Assembly: GCA_964354375.1 (NCBI GenBank)
Contig: CAYGZQ010000001.1
Span: 44,745 to 108,744 of the forward strand
From: CAYGZQ01 sp964354375 [NCBI: uncultured Planctomycetota bacterium]
GTDB lineage: Bacteria > JAJVIF01 > JAPKYR01
Direction: 5' to 3'
DNA length: 64,000 nucleotides
Part shown: positions 16,189 to 23,426 of the stretch, in pieces
How the letters are laid out: the number at the start of each line of letters is the position of its first letter
How positions within the stretch are numbered: the first letter of the stretch is position 1
The notes under the pieces: generated by a model
The model's input: only the letters and a program-made list of their open reading frames with translations
Databases searched by the model: none
What the model was told of the DNA's origin: nothing
Program-made: the position numbers and the translations under genes

Positions 16189-17173
16189 CTGAAGCTCGCT
16201 TTGCGATTTCCTTCGCCAGTTTCTCGAAGTCGCTATACGCATCCAGAACTGCCTTGCTGTGACCACCAATAGCGCCATCAGCTGACTTCAAGTAGAAGAT
16301 CGGCTTCCGTGCTTCCTGAGCCATCGCCATAAGGCTTCTATAGTGCTTGACAAGCGCCAAGCAACTTTGATCATTCTCAATGTTGACCGAATCCGCGACT
16401 TTCTTTCCGATCACATACTCGGAATACGAGCGCGGAATCCGACTCATCCATTTGTCGTATGCTCGCACCGGCCTGTCTAGACGCACCGAGTGCTGCTGGA
16501 CTATATAGCCAATGGGCTGCATCCCACCGGGCGGCAAATCGAGATCGCTGACAGGATTCTTACCTAGGCGCTCTACCCAGCCTTCTCGCCATCTCTTGAG
16601 GACAGGTCCTAGGTTCCGCAGACCCTGCAGGGAGAAAAGGTCCGGAGAAAGAGGGACTACAATGTAGTCTGCGGATATTAGCGCTGCCCGATTGATCGCT
16701 CCAAGGTTCGGACCGAGATCGATCACTACGATCTCGGCATCGAACCTCACCGCAGCACCTTGCATTATCCTCCAGAAGGCCGACATGACACGGAAGCTTC
16801 GTTCCTCTCCGCCCAGGCACTTCCACCATTGATCAGACAGCTCATCCTCAAATGCTGATAGCGAGAGATCACCCACCAAAAGGGCCAGTTTGTCGCTAAC
16901 CGGCCTCAAGCGCGGTGTAGCCACATCGCCTATGCCCCGCAATAACGGCTTGATCGCCTCAAAGACAGTACCAGGCTCCTCTTCTGATTCCCATAGGAGC
17001 TCCAGGTCATCCTCATCGACGAACGCCGCCGTCAAGTTGGCCTGAGGGTCCAGATCGGCTGCCACCACTCTCGCGCCGAGGTCCGCATACATCCAGGACA
17101 GGTGATAGACCAGGGAGGTCTTCCCGACCCCGCCCTTGTTGTTGAAGAACGCAATGGTTGTTGCGGTCATCAT
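16169..17173 (-). CDS. ParA/Soj-family ATPase in a two-gene cassette
   Basis: The 334-aa protein starts at ATG 17173, overlapping the stop of the AlbA_2 gene (ATGA) and preceded by TAGGAGGAG within that gene. The deviant Walker A motif NNKGGVGKT (11-19) with signature lysine K13 marks the ParA/MinD family, as do VVAADLDPQANLT and the Walker A' region VVIDLGPNLGAINRAAL. IVVPLSPDLFSLQGLRNL is also typical of ParA. The C-terminal third (RAYDKWMSRIPRSYSEYVIG onward) is longer than in Soj. No parB gene or parS-like sites are seen, so chromosome partitioning is unlikely. Its partner is the AlbA_2-HATPase protein. The 3' end runs 20 bases into fetB on the other strand. Confidence 0.85.
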   Translation of the reverse strand: MMTATTIAFFNNKGGVGKTSLVYHLSWMYADLGARVVAADLDPQANLTAAFVDEDDLELLWESEEEPGTVFEAIKPLLRGIGDVATPRLRPVSDKLALLVGDLSLSAFEDELSDQWWKCLGGEERSFRVMSAFWRIMQGAAVRFDAEIVVIDLGPNLGAINRAALISADYIVVPLSPDLFSLQGLRNLGPVLKRWREGWVERLGKNPVSDLDLPPGGMQPIGYIVQQHSVRLDRPVRAYDKWMSRIPRSYSEYVIGKKVADSVNIENDQSCLALVKHYRSLMAMAQEARKPIFYLKSADGAIGGHSKAVLDAYSDFEKLAKEIAKRASVTVALA

Positions 17174-18351
17174 CTCCTCCTAAGGGTGACCAGCACATGG
17201 GTATCCGTCGGATGAAACTCCGGATCCGGATTCCCGTTCTTCTGCAGCGCCTGTCTAGCCAACGGTATTCCGACTCCAAACTTCTGAATGAATCCGAGGT
17301 TCTTGAGTGCTTCCGCAAGACTGGGATTCCTGTAGTCCGCGATTCCCGGCTGCCCGAAGTTCTCCTTTGTCACCTTACCGTAGGGCCCTCCGGGGCTGAT
17401 GATCTCGATTCTGTCAGTGAACCATGTAATTTTTACGGGTGAGTTGGTTCCCTGATAGGTTCGATGAAGAATCGCGTTGGTCGACAACTGGCGGATGGCA
17501 TCAATCGGGTAGTCAGGTCGCTTGACCTCGACAGGCCCCGAGGTAATGTCCGAAGCGACTGAGATGTGTACGCGAAACAAATCGTCGAGGTGCCGCAGCA
17601 ACGTCGACGCTGGACCGTCGATCTCCTTGCTGTCCTTGATGGGATCGGCATAATCAGTGCCCTCGATCCGGAGGAACTGCACGTACGCACCCGGGACATA
17701 TCGCACCGGCTCCTTGCCGACCACAAGCAGCCCAAGGATCGTAGGAATCCCGTCGGCCGTGGTGAACCTCAAGGAAGCGAGTTGTTGCTGCTCGTTCCGG
17801 CTGTTCAACTCAAGAATCTCACCGGCCAGCGTCGAACGCAGGTAATCCCGGAATAGATCCAGATCCAAGTCATCAATGGTTGCCGTTTCGAGCGGTGAAA
17901 TATCGAACGGCGTGTCCTTTGACTGTCTTTTCTCGGTGAGTCTGGTCTCCTCTTCGGGCGTTGCTGTCCTATTGGTCGGTCCTACCCTGACAATCACACG
18001 ACCGCGATAACGAACTGGTGGTGAATAGGACGGCTCAACAACGACAACCGCCACTTCACAACCTGATACCACTCTTTTCTCGACAGACATTGTCGGGAAA
18101 GGATATACCTCTCCCTGCGTTCGCATATCTGAGAGGTTCTTCAATAGGCTGTCTGTGATATCGATACCGCAACAGGCACCAGAATCGTCAACACCGACAA
18201 AAACGACTCCTGCGTCGCGATGATTCGGCAGATCGTTGGCGAAGGCGCAAATCGTCTCTCGAATCTCTTCTCGTTGGCTGATTGAAGGCTTGAACTCGAC
18301 TCTATCTGACTCGCGGCCCTTGACCAGATCTTCCAGTTCCTTGTCGTCCAT
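17170..18351 (-). CDS. AlbA_2 (Schlafen-like) / HATPase_c_4 protein
   Basis: The 393-aa protein starts at ATG 18351 with GGAGGAGC ten bases upstream. Residues about 8-135 fit the AlbA_2 domain (ESDRVEFKPSIS, then DAGVVFVGVDDSG and RGRVIVRVGPTN), the nucleic-acid-binding core shared with Schlafen proteins. Residues about 265-385 fit the C-terminal ATP-binding domain of such proteins (IRQLSTNAILHRTYQ, WFTDRIEIISPGGPYG, FGVGIPLARQAL). Members are often annotated as putative transcriptional regulators and are frequent in accessory islands. Here it is the first gene of a pair with a ParA-like ATPase, behind its own promoter. The function is unknown; a defence or stress role is inference. Confidence 0.85.
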   Translation of the reverse strand: MDDKELEDLVKGRESDRVEFKPSISQREEIRETICAFANDLPNHRDAGVVFVGVDDSGACCGIDITDSLLKNLSDMRTQGEVYPFPTMSVEKRVVSGCEVAVVVVEPSYSPPVRYRGRVIVRVGPTNRTATPEEETRLTEKRQSKDTPFDISPLETATIDDLDLDLFRDYLRSTLAGEILELNSRNEQQQLASLRFTTADGIPTILGLLVVGKEPVRYVPGAYVQFLRIEGTDYADPIKDSKEIDGPASTLLRHLDDLFRVHISVASDITSGPVEVKRPDYPIDAIRQLSTNAILHRTYQGTNSPVKITWFTDRIEIISPGGPYGKVTKENFGQPGIADYRNPSLAEALKNLGFIQKFGVGIPLARQALQKNGNPDPEFHPTDTHVLVTLRRR

Positions 18352-18378
18352 TCCAAATCAGCTCCTCCAGTCAATCGC

Positions 18379-18407
18379 AGAATACAGTGACCCATCTCTA
18401 AGTGCAA
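18379..18407 (-). promoter_or_regulatory. Promoter of the AlbA_2-ParA cassette
   Basis: On the minus strand TTGCAC (18407-18402) is separated by exactly 17 bases from TATTCT (18384-18379). The -10 box ends 27 bases before the AlbA_2 ATG, leaving room for the ribosome site. It shows the cassette is an autonomous unit, independent of rpe. Confidence 0.6.
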
Positions 18408-18454
18408 GAGCGAGAGAGATACCTTCCATTCTCCCGTTTCCCCAGCTAGCTCAC

Positions 18455-19177
18455 TCATGCGGGTCCAGGCCTCTTTTCGGCTGCTACGTTGCAGGCGAGT
18501 CGGAGGTCGTGGATGTTGAGCCTGATCTGCTCGGCGTAGTCGGCGTCGAAACCGGGCTGACCTTTCTTCCTTCTGTGGAATGCGGCGGCGCCCGCGACGA
18601 GCACGTCCGCGCCGGCCATCACAATCTCCCCTGCGTTCGATGGGTCGATGCCTCCGTCGACCTGGATAAGCCCGCTCCATTCGCGGCCCCGCGCGATCGC
18701 CGCAAGTCGCGCGACTTTCGACGACGAACCGGCGATATGCTCCTGGCCTGCGAACCCGGGATTAACGGCCATGATGATCACAAGGTCAAGCATGGGGAGC
18801 ACTTCAGTGAGCGTCTCGACCGGCGTCGCGGGATTCAGCGCGACGCCCGCCTTCGCGCCGCCCTCCCTGATGCGCGACAGGGTCCGGTGAAGATGAATGC
18901 ATGTTTCCTGATGGACCGATATGTATTCGACGCCGATGTCCAGAAGCTCGGGGATGAGATCGTCGGGATTCGTCACCATCAGGTGCGCGTCGAACGGGAG
19001 CTTGCTCGCCTCCCTTATCAACCTCACGACCGGCGGACCGTAGGTGAGATTGGGGACGAAATGTCCGTCCATGATGTCGAGATGAATCCAGTCGGCCCCG
19101 GCCTTCTCCGCCATAACGGCGGCGTCGACCAGTCCGGCCCCTTTGACTGCAAGTATCGAGGGAGCGATGAGTGTCAT
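18455..19177 (-). CDS. rpe: Ribulose-phosphate 3-epimerase
   Basis: The 240-aa protein interconverts ribulose 5-phosphate and xylulose 5-phosphate in the pentose phosphate pathway. Motifs of the TIM-barrel family: APSILA at the N-terminus, WIHLDIMDGHFVPNLTYGP (metal His and Asp, catalytic Asp), FDAHLMV (metal His), MAVNPGFAGQ and QVDGGI (second Asp), then a phosphate-binding segment ADVLVAGAAAF. The motif variants (MAVNPGFAGQ rather than MSVNPGFGGQ) are mild. It ends the run PHP-fmt-PASTA-rpe, recalling the fmt to rpe order of Firmicutes. The C-terminal tail is about 15 residues longer than usual. Confidence 0.95.
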   Translation of the reverse strand: MTLIAPSILAVKGAGLVDAAVMAEKAGADWIHLDIMDGHFVPNLTYGPPVVRLIREASKLPFDAHLMVTNPDDLIPELLDIGVEYISVHQETCIHLHRTLSRIREGGAKAGVALNPATPVETLTEVLPMLDLVIIMAVNPGFAGQEHIAGSSSKVARLAAIARGREWSGLIQVDGGIDPSNAGEIVMAGADVLVAGAAAFHRRKKGQPGFDADYAEQIRLNIHDLRLACNVAAEKRPGPA

Positions 19178-19306
19178 TGTTTATTCTGCCCTCACAATAT
19201 ATTTCGAGCGCAAGGGGGAAATCTATGCCCCCCCTGCAGTTCCCCGTGCCGACCACGTCCCGTGTTTCGGTCCGTGCACACCGCAGGGCGAGCGACACCG
19301 CCCATC

Positions 19307-20434
19307 CTAGAATGTCTCCTCACGCACATTCCGGTTATCGAAATTCACCCGGACGGTCATACGTCCGTAGCCGGTCACGAGCTGCTCGACGGTCGTCGGT
19401 CCGGTCAGCACCTGCGAGTACACTTCCTTTGTCTCATACTTGTCCTGGACGGTGATCTGCACCTTCACCGTGCCCGCTGCCTGCGGAACGGTCACGACAA
19501 CCTTTGCCGATCGATTCCCTATGGTTTCCTGCGACGTCGGCGCGGCAAGCGTCAGGTGCACCTCGCTGCCCTGCCTGATCTTGGATCCAGCGAGCGGATA
19601 CTGACTCGTGACAACGACCCCGGTCGCGCCCGGAACATAGGTTCTGCTCACCCGCCTCAATGACAACTTGTTTTCCCTGATGAGCTGAAGCGCTTCGTCG
19701 TACGGAAGGCCCTCAAGCTGGGGCATCTCAACCGAATCGGTGAGAGGGCCTGCGGATGCGACGATCTCGACCGGCTCGCCCAGGGCTATCGGAGCGCCCG
19801 GTGGAGGGCTCTGGTTGATGATGGTTCCCGCGGGAGCCACGTCCGAATACCTTGGAGTGAGAAACGTGTGCGACACTCCGAGATTGTCGAGCACACTGAC
19901 CGCCTCGTCGCGATTGATACCGATAACATTAGGAGTCGTGAGATTGCGCGAGCCTTTGGAGACATCGACAAGGACCTCGCGACCCGCCTTCACCCTTGCG
20001 CCCTTCCCGGGAAGCTGATCCAACACGATGTCCGCCTCGGTATCGTCCGAGTAGGCTTCGGCGCGAATCCTCAGCTTCAGACCCGCCTGCTCGACGGCCA
20101 GCGCAGCGTCCTCGTACTTCATCCCCACAACGTCGGGAACACTTGCGTCCGGCTTATCGCCCGACAGAAAAGACCATGATTGGAGCGAGAGAAGCGCTCC
20201 GGACAAGAGGACGAAGATGAAAAGGCTCGTCCAGGCCACAGCAGCGATCGCGCGCGATTCCCGGCGTTTGTCGCTTCTCGAAGGTCCCAGGCCGGTGCGG
20301 GAGCGGGTGGCCACTATCGGCTTGGCGGTCTTCTTCGCCTCGCCCACGAGCCGTTTCACGGGACGTCTGCCGGTCATGCGACTGCCCACGGTCCCTCTAG
20401 CCTGCGGCGCTCTTCTGTCGCTGCCCAGGGTCAA
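19307..20434 (-). CDS. Membrane-anchored PASTA-domain protein
   Basis: The 375-aa protein probably starts at TTG 20434, which overlaps the fmt stop and is preceded by GGGGGAGGTAACAC; ATG 20377 is an alternative. A basic cytoplasmic segment (about 1-62) leads to one membrane helix (about 63-86). Three PASTA domains follow (about 95-162, 163-232, 233-300), each with the pattern VPDVVGMKYEDA, TPNVIGINRDEA and MPQLEGLPYDEA. A further beta-rich domain occupies 305-375. PASTA domains bind uncrosslinked peptidoglycan or muropeptides and usually sit on Ser/Thr kinases or class A PBPs; here there is neither. The place between fmt and rpe is where PrkC-type kinases sit in Firmicutes, so this may be its receptor part without the kinase. 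Confidence 0.88.
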   Translation of the reverse strand: MTLGSDRRAPQARGTVGSRMTGRRPVKRLVGEAKKTAKPIVATRSRTGLGPSRSDKRRESRAIAAVAWTSLFIFVLLSGALLSLQSWSFLSGDKPDASVPDVVGMKYEDAALAVEQAGLKLRIRAEAYSDDTEADIVLDQLPGKGARVKAGREVLVDVSKGSRNLTTPNVIGINRDEAVSVLDNLGVSHTFLTPRYSDVAPAGTIINQSPPPGAPIALGEPVEIVASAGPLTDSVEMPQLEGLPYDEALQLIRENKLSLRRVSRTYVPGATGVVVTSQYPLAGSKIRQGSEVHLTLAAPTSQETIGNRSAKVVVTVPQAAGTVKVQITVQDKYETKEVYSQVLTGPTTVEQLVTGYGRMTVRVNFDNRNVREETF

Positions 20435-21387
20435 GTGTTACCTCCCCCGACGATCCCGCCGAAACGTTCACCGGGCTTGATGCGATATCCGTTCATGAAA
20501 TCCCTGCCCGACATGGCCTTTTTCCCCGGCGGCTGGAGGTGCACGATCTCCACGCAGCCACTTCGGCAGATCACGACAGGCCCATTATCGGACAATTGGG
20601 CGATCATACCGGGTTCACCGGTGCTGCCCTCGTCGCTCGCCACGCGCGCACCGAGAATCTTGTAGTCGGCGTCGCGGAATCTAGCCCTCGCTCCAGGGGT
20701 CGGTGCGAATGCTCTCACGCGGTTCCGGACCTCATTCGCGGGACGGTCCCATTGCAGCCACAGGTCTTCTTTCTCGATCTTGGGCGCCTGCGTGACCCTG
20801 GATTCGTCCTGCGGACGCGCCGATATCGTATGCGCTTCCATTCCGTCCAGCGCGCGCACGAGCAACTGGGCTCCCAAGGGGTAGAGCTTACCACACAGAC
20901 TACCGTGATCGTCCTCGGGATCGATGCGTATCTCTTCCTGGAGGAGAATGTCGCCTGCATCCATGCGCTTGTGGACGTATTGCACGGTAACGCCGGTAAC
21001 GTCATCGCCCGACATGAGCGCATATCGCACCGGGGCCGCCCCGCGCCATCTCGGCAGGAGCGACGGATGAACGTTGATGGACTTGTACGGCGGCAGGTCG
21101 AAAATCGACGACGGGATGTACTCCCCGTAGCTGACAACGGCGATCGCGTCCGGCGACGCATCGGAGACCGCTTTCCGCGCGGCAGCGTCGCGAATCGTCT
21201 CCGGCTGGATGACAGGTATCCCGAGTTCATCGGCGGTCGCCTTGACAACGCCCGGCTCGAGACCTCTGCCTCGTCCTTTGGGTCGGTCGGGAGGCGTGAC
21301 GACAAGCACGATTCTGTGCGAGCTTTCCGCTACGCTCCTCAGGGCAATCTCCCCGATCTCGTCCGTCCCCAGAAATACCAGCCTCAT
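20431..21387 (-). CDS. fmt: Methionyl-tRNA formyltransferase
   Basis: The 318-aa enzyme formylates initiator Met-tRNA with 10-formyl-tetrahydrofolate. The N-terminal formyltransferase domain begins MRLVFLGTDEIGEIAL and holds the catalytic NVHPSLLPRWRGAAPV stretch (Asn, His) and VTGVTVQYVHKRMDAGDIL (Asp). The C-terminal OB-like domain (about 205-315) has APKIEKEDLWLQWDRPANEV and VRAFAPTPGAR. The start overlaps the PHP gene stop (ATGA) with GAGGGGC as ribosome site; its own stop overlaps the TTG start of the PASTA gene. def and rsmB, common neighbours elsewhere, are not here. Confidence 0.96.
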   Translation of the reverse strand: MRLVFLGTDEIGEIALRSVAESSHRIVLVVTPPDRPKGRGRGLEPGVVKATADELGIPVIQPETIRDAAARKAVSDASPDAIAVVSYGEYIPSSIFDLPPYKSINVHPSLLPRWRGAAPVRYALMSGDDVTGVTVQYVHKRMDAGDILLQEEIRIDPEDDHGSLCGKLYPLGAQLLVRALDGMEAHTISARPQDESRVTQAPKIEKEDLWLQWDRPANEVRNRVRAFAPTPGARARFRDADYKILGARVASDEGSTGEPGMIAQLSDNGPVVICRSGCVEIVHLQPPGKKAMSGRDFMNGYRIKPGERFGGIVGGGNT

Positions 21388-22244
21388 GAGCTTGCCCCTC
21401 GCTTGGCCGCCAGCGCCGCCGGAATCTCCTGCCCGACCGCCTCCAGGAGGTTTATGCCGACCTCGAGCGGAATCTCCACCTCCCTGACTCTCCTCTCAGC
21501 GAATATCCCGTGGAAGTCGCAGCCGCCGGTTACTATGCAGCCGCGCCTTCGGGCGAGCGATTGCAGGTCAAGAAAAACGCTGCCCGTTTGACCCGGATAG
21601 TAAAGCTCGAGACCATGCGCGCCCATGTCAAGAATCTCCTCCAGCCAGTCGAGGCCGGGAAGCCTGAACGGGTGGCTGACGACGGCAATCGCGCCGACGT
21701 CGATCAACATTTGCAGCGGCTTCTCCAGGGGGGTCTCATGATCCACCCACGCCCTGGCATTGAAAGCAAGATACTCCTGGAAGAAATCGACCGCAGCGGC
21801 AAGGTCCGGGACATAACCATGACTCCCCAGGACCCTCAACAGGTGTGGCGGCATGGGCGGATTGCCCCCGCTCACTTCGTATATTTCATCGATGCTCAAG
21901 TCAAAGCCGCACGACGCAAGTTTCCTGAGGATTTCGATCAGCCTGCCCTTCAGGTAGGCGGCGTGTTCCCTGAGGAATCCCGAGAACCGGGGATTATCCA
22001 GCGGAAGGCCGTAGCCGAGCAGGTGTACTTCTCTCCCCTTGTGAACGGTGGAGAACTCAATCCCCGTGACGGCCGCCAGGCCGAGGTCGCGGCAGGCCTT
22101 AAGAAACTCCTTCTGCCCGCCCGCCGTGTCGTGGTCGGTCAGAGATGCGATTTTGATCCCGGCTCCGACGCATACGCGGGCCACTTCAGCCGGTGTGCAC
22201 GATCCGTCGCTGGCTGTTGAATGAGTATGCAGGTCGACGGACAT
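21384..22244 (-). CDS. PHP-domain phosphoesterase (TrpH/YciV-like)
   Basis: The 286-aa protein begins with the PHP signature VDLHTHSTASDGSCTPAE and continues IASLTDHDTAGG, ITGIEFS-like GIEFSTVHKGREVHLLGYG, VVSHPFRLPG and CDFHG near the C-terminus. These His and Asp residues form the trinuclear metal site of PHP phosphoesterases. Close relatives hydrolyse 3',5'-nucleotide bisphosphates or act as 5'-3' exonucleases on short RNA. A GGAAGAC ribosome site precedes the ATG. The gene is translationally coupled to fmt. Confidence 0.9.
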   Translation of the reverse strand: MSVDLHTHSTASDGSCTPAEVARVCVGAGIKIASLTDHDTAGGQKEFLKACRDLGLAAVTGIEFSTVHKGREVHLLGYGLPLDNPRFSGFLREHAAYLKGRLIEILRKLASCGFDLSIDEIYEVSGGNPPMPPHLLRVLGSHGYVPDLAAAVDFFQEYLAFNARAWVDHETPLEKPLQMLIDVGAIAVVSHPFRLPGLDWLEEILDMGAHGLELYYPGQTGSVFLDLQSLARRRGCIVTGGCDFHGIFAERRVREVEIPLEVGINLLEAVGQEIPAALAAKRGASS

Positions 22245-22324
22245 GTCGGTCTTCCGCTCGGGGCGGCTGTTTCGAACTCATGCATTGTACTTTTTCCGAA
22301 GACAGGGCGTCAAACGGGCGATTC

Positions 22325-23185
22325 CTAATCTTCCAGCCAGTCGGGGCGGTTCCGGTAGGCGAGGAATGCCTTCCGACCCGTCCACGAGTCAAGCACCTTC
22401 CCCACCTCGAATGAAAACCAGCCCTTCGCATAGTAGCGTGGAAGAAGCGGAAGCCGGGGCACCACCTGTATGCCCAGTTTCCCGGCCAGGTACTCGGCGC
22501 CCTTCAGGTCGGCCGACTGGTAGACTGCCCCTCCCTGCTCGCTCGTATCAACAGCAATAATCCCGAGGTCATTGGCTATGGCTCTAATCGGGGAATTGTT
22601 GATCCATAGGGACGGACCGGCGGACGGTTTCGACCTTCTGCAGGCTTTGAGCATGATCTCGAACGCGGCGATCGCTTCTTCCACGATGCCCGGATCTCCC
22701 ACCTCGGCCAGTTTCACGGACTGGATGTGACTGTACTTGCCCGCAACCTTGCCGATGTTCTCGGACAGGCTCTGGAAACTCTCCAATACCGGCGGTCGGT
22801 TGTGGAAATGCAGAATGAGATCCAGCAGCAACCTGTTGCGCCCCGCTCCCGTGACAAGACCGAGGAGATCATCCTCCCGGAATCCCGGCTCCCCGTCCGA
22901 CCAGATGAGATCGACCGTCCCCAGCGCGCAAAACTCGACCAGATTCCGCAAAGGAGAGATCGGATCGTCGGTGCGAAGCTCGACAATCGGGAGTATCTCG
23001 CGCTTGAGGAATTCCCTGGAGATCGCAGTCGCAGCATCAAGACCCTCCCCTGCTCCCATCCTAACGACGCAGGCGGGTGTTTCCTTCAACTGCAGTTTCC
23101 GACCCAGGTCCCTGACCGAATCGATTAACTCGGCCGATTCCGACCTGAATTCGCCTGCGGGCGCATACGATAACTGTGCTGCCAT
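22325..23185 (-). CDS. Unrecognised 286-aa protein, possibly TIM-barrel
   Basis: I start at ATG 23185, with GGAG eight bases upstream; the frame is open 40 codons further. There is no signal peptide. The segment REILPIVELRTDDPISPLRN followed by LVEFCALGTVDLIWSDGEPG recalls the strand-helix-strand region of methylenetetrahydrofolate reductase, where an aliphatic strand, an arginine loop and a GD(E)P turn occur. The rest (LIWSDGEPGFREDDLLGLV, LHFHNRPPVLESFQSL, SLWINNSPIRAIANDLG) does not match MTHFR in detail. It could be a remote TIM-barrel relative; this is weak inference. It lies 80 bases upstream of the PHP gene on the same strand. Confidence 0.6.
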   Translation of the reverse strand: MAAQLSYAPAGEFRSESAELIDSVRDLGRKLQLKETPACVVRMGAGEGLDAATAISREFLKREILPIVELRTDDPISPLRNLVEFCALGTVDLIWSDGEPGFREDDLLGLVTGAGRNRLLLDLILHFHNRPPVLESFQSLSENIGKVAGKYSHIQSVKLAEVGDPGIVEEAIAAFEIMLKACRRSKPSAGPSLWINNSPIRAIANDLGIIAVDTSEQGGAVYQSADLKGAEYLAGKLGIQVVPRLPLLPRYYAKGWFSFEVGKVLDSWTGRKAFLAYRNRPDWLED

Positions 23186-23426
23186 AATGAATCTCCGGGG
23201 CACCCACACTACAGATGCGCGAAAACCGTGAATGTTGCACCCATAGTACCGCTTCGGGAGGCTGAGGGAAAGGCTTGACCGGCCGGGCGAACTGCGAGTC
23301 TGCATTCGGTCACATTAAAGGAGACTAGGTTCCCGCTCCGATTCGCGGCGAAGCTATTGTGGTACGATCAAGGAGCCTGATGCAGCGCCGCACAAGCGCT
23401 GTGCAGAAGCCTTGGATTGGATGCTT

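Noticed and set aside
16169-17173. Chromosome-partition ParA (soj)
   Set aside because: No parB, no parS-like 16-mers and no rsmG/mnmG neighbours; the gene is coupled to an AlbA_2 protein instead.
18236-19663. A 475-codon plus-strand frame opposite rpe and the start of the AlbA_2 gene
   Set aside because: No protein-like pattern; the opposite strand encodes a full rpe. It spans two unrelated genes and their promoter.
20539-21591. A 350-codon plus-strand frame opposite fmt
   Set aside because: Antisense shadow; fmt motifs are intact on the minus strand.
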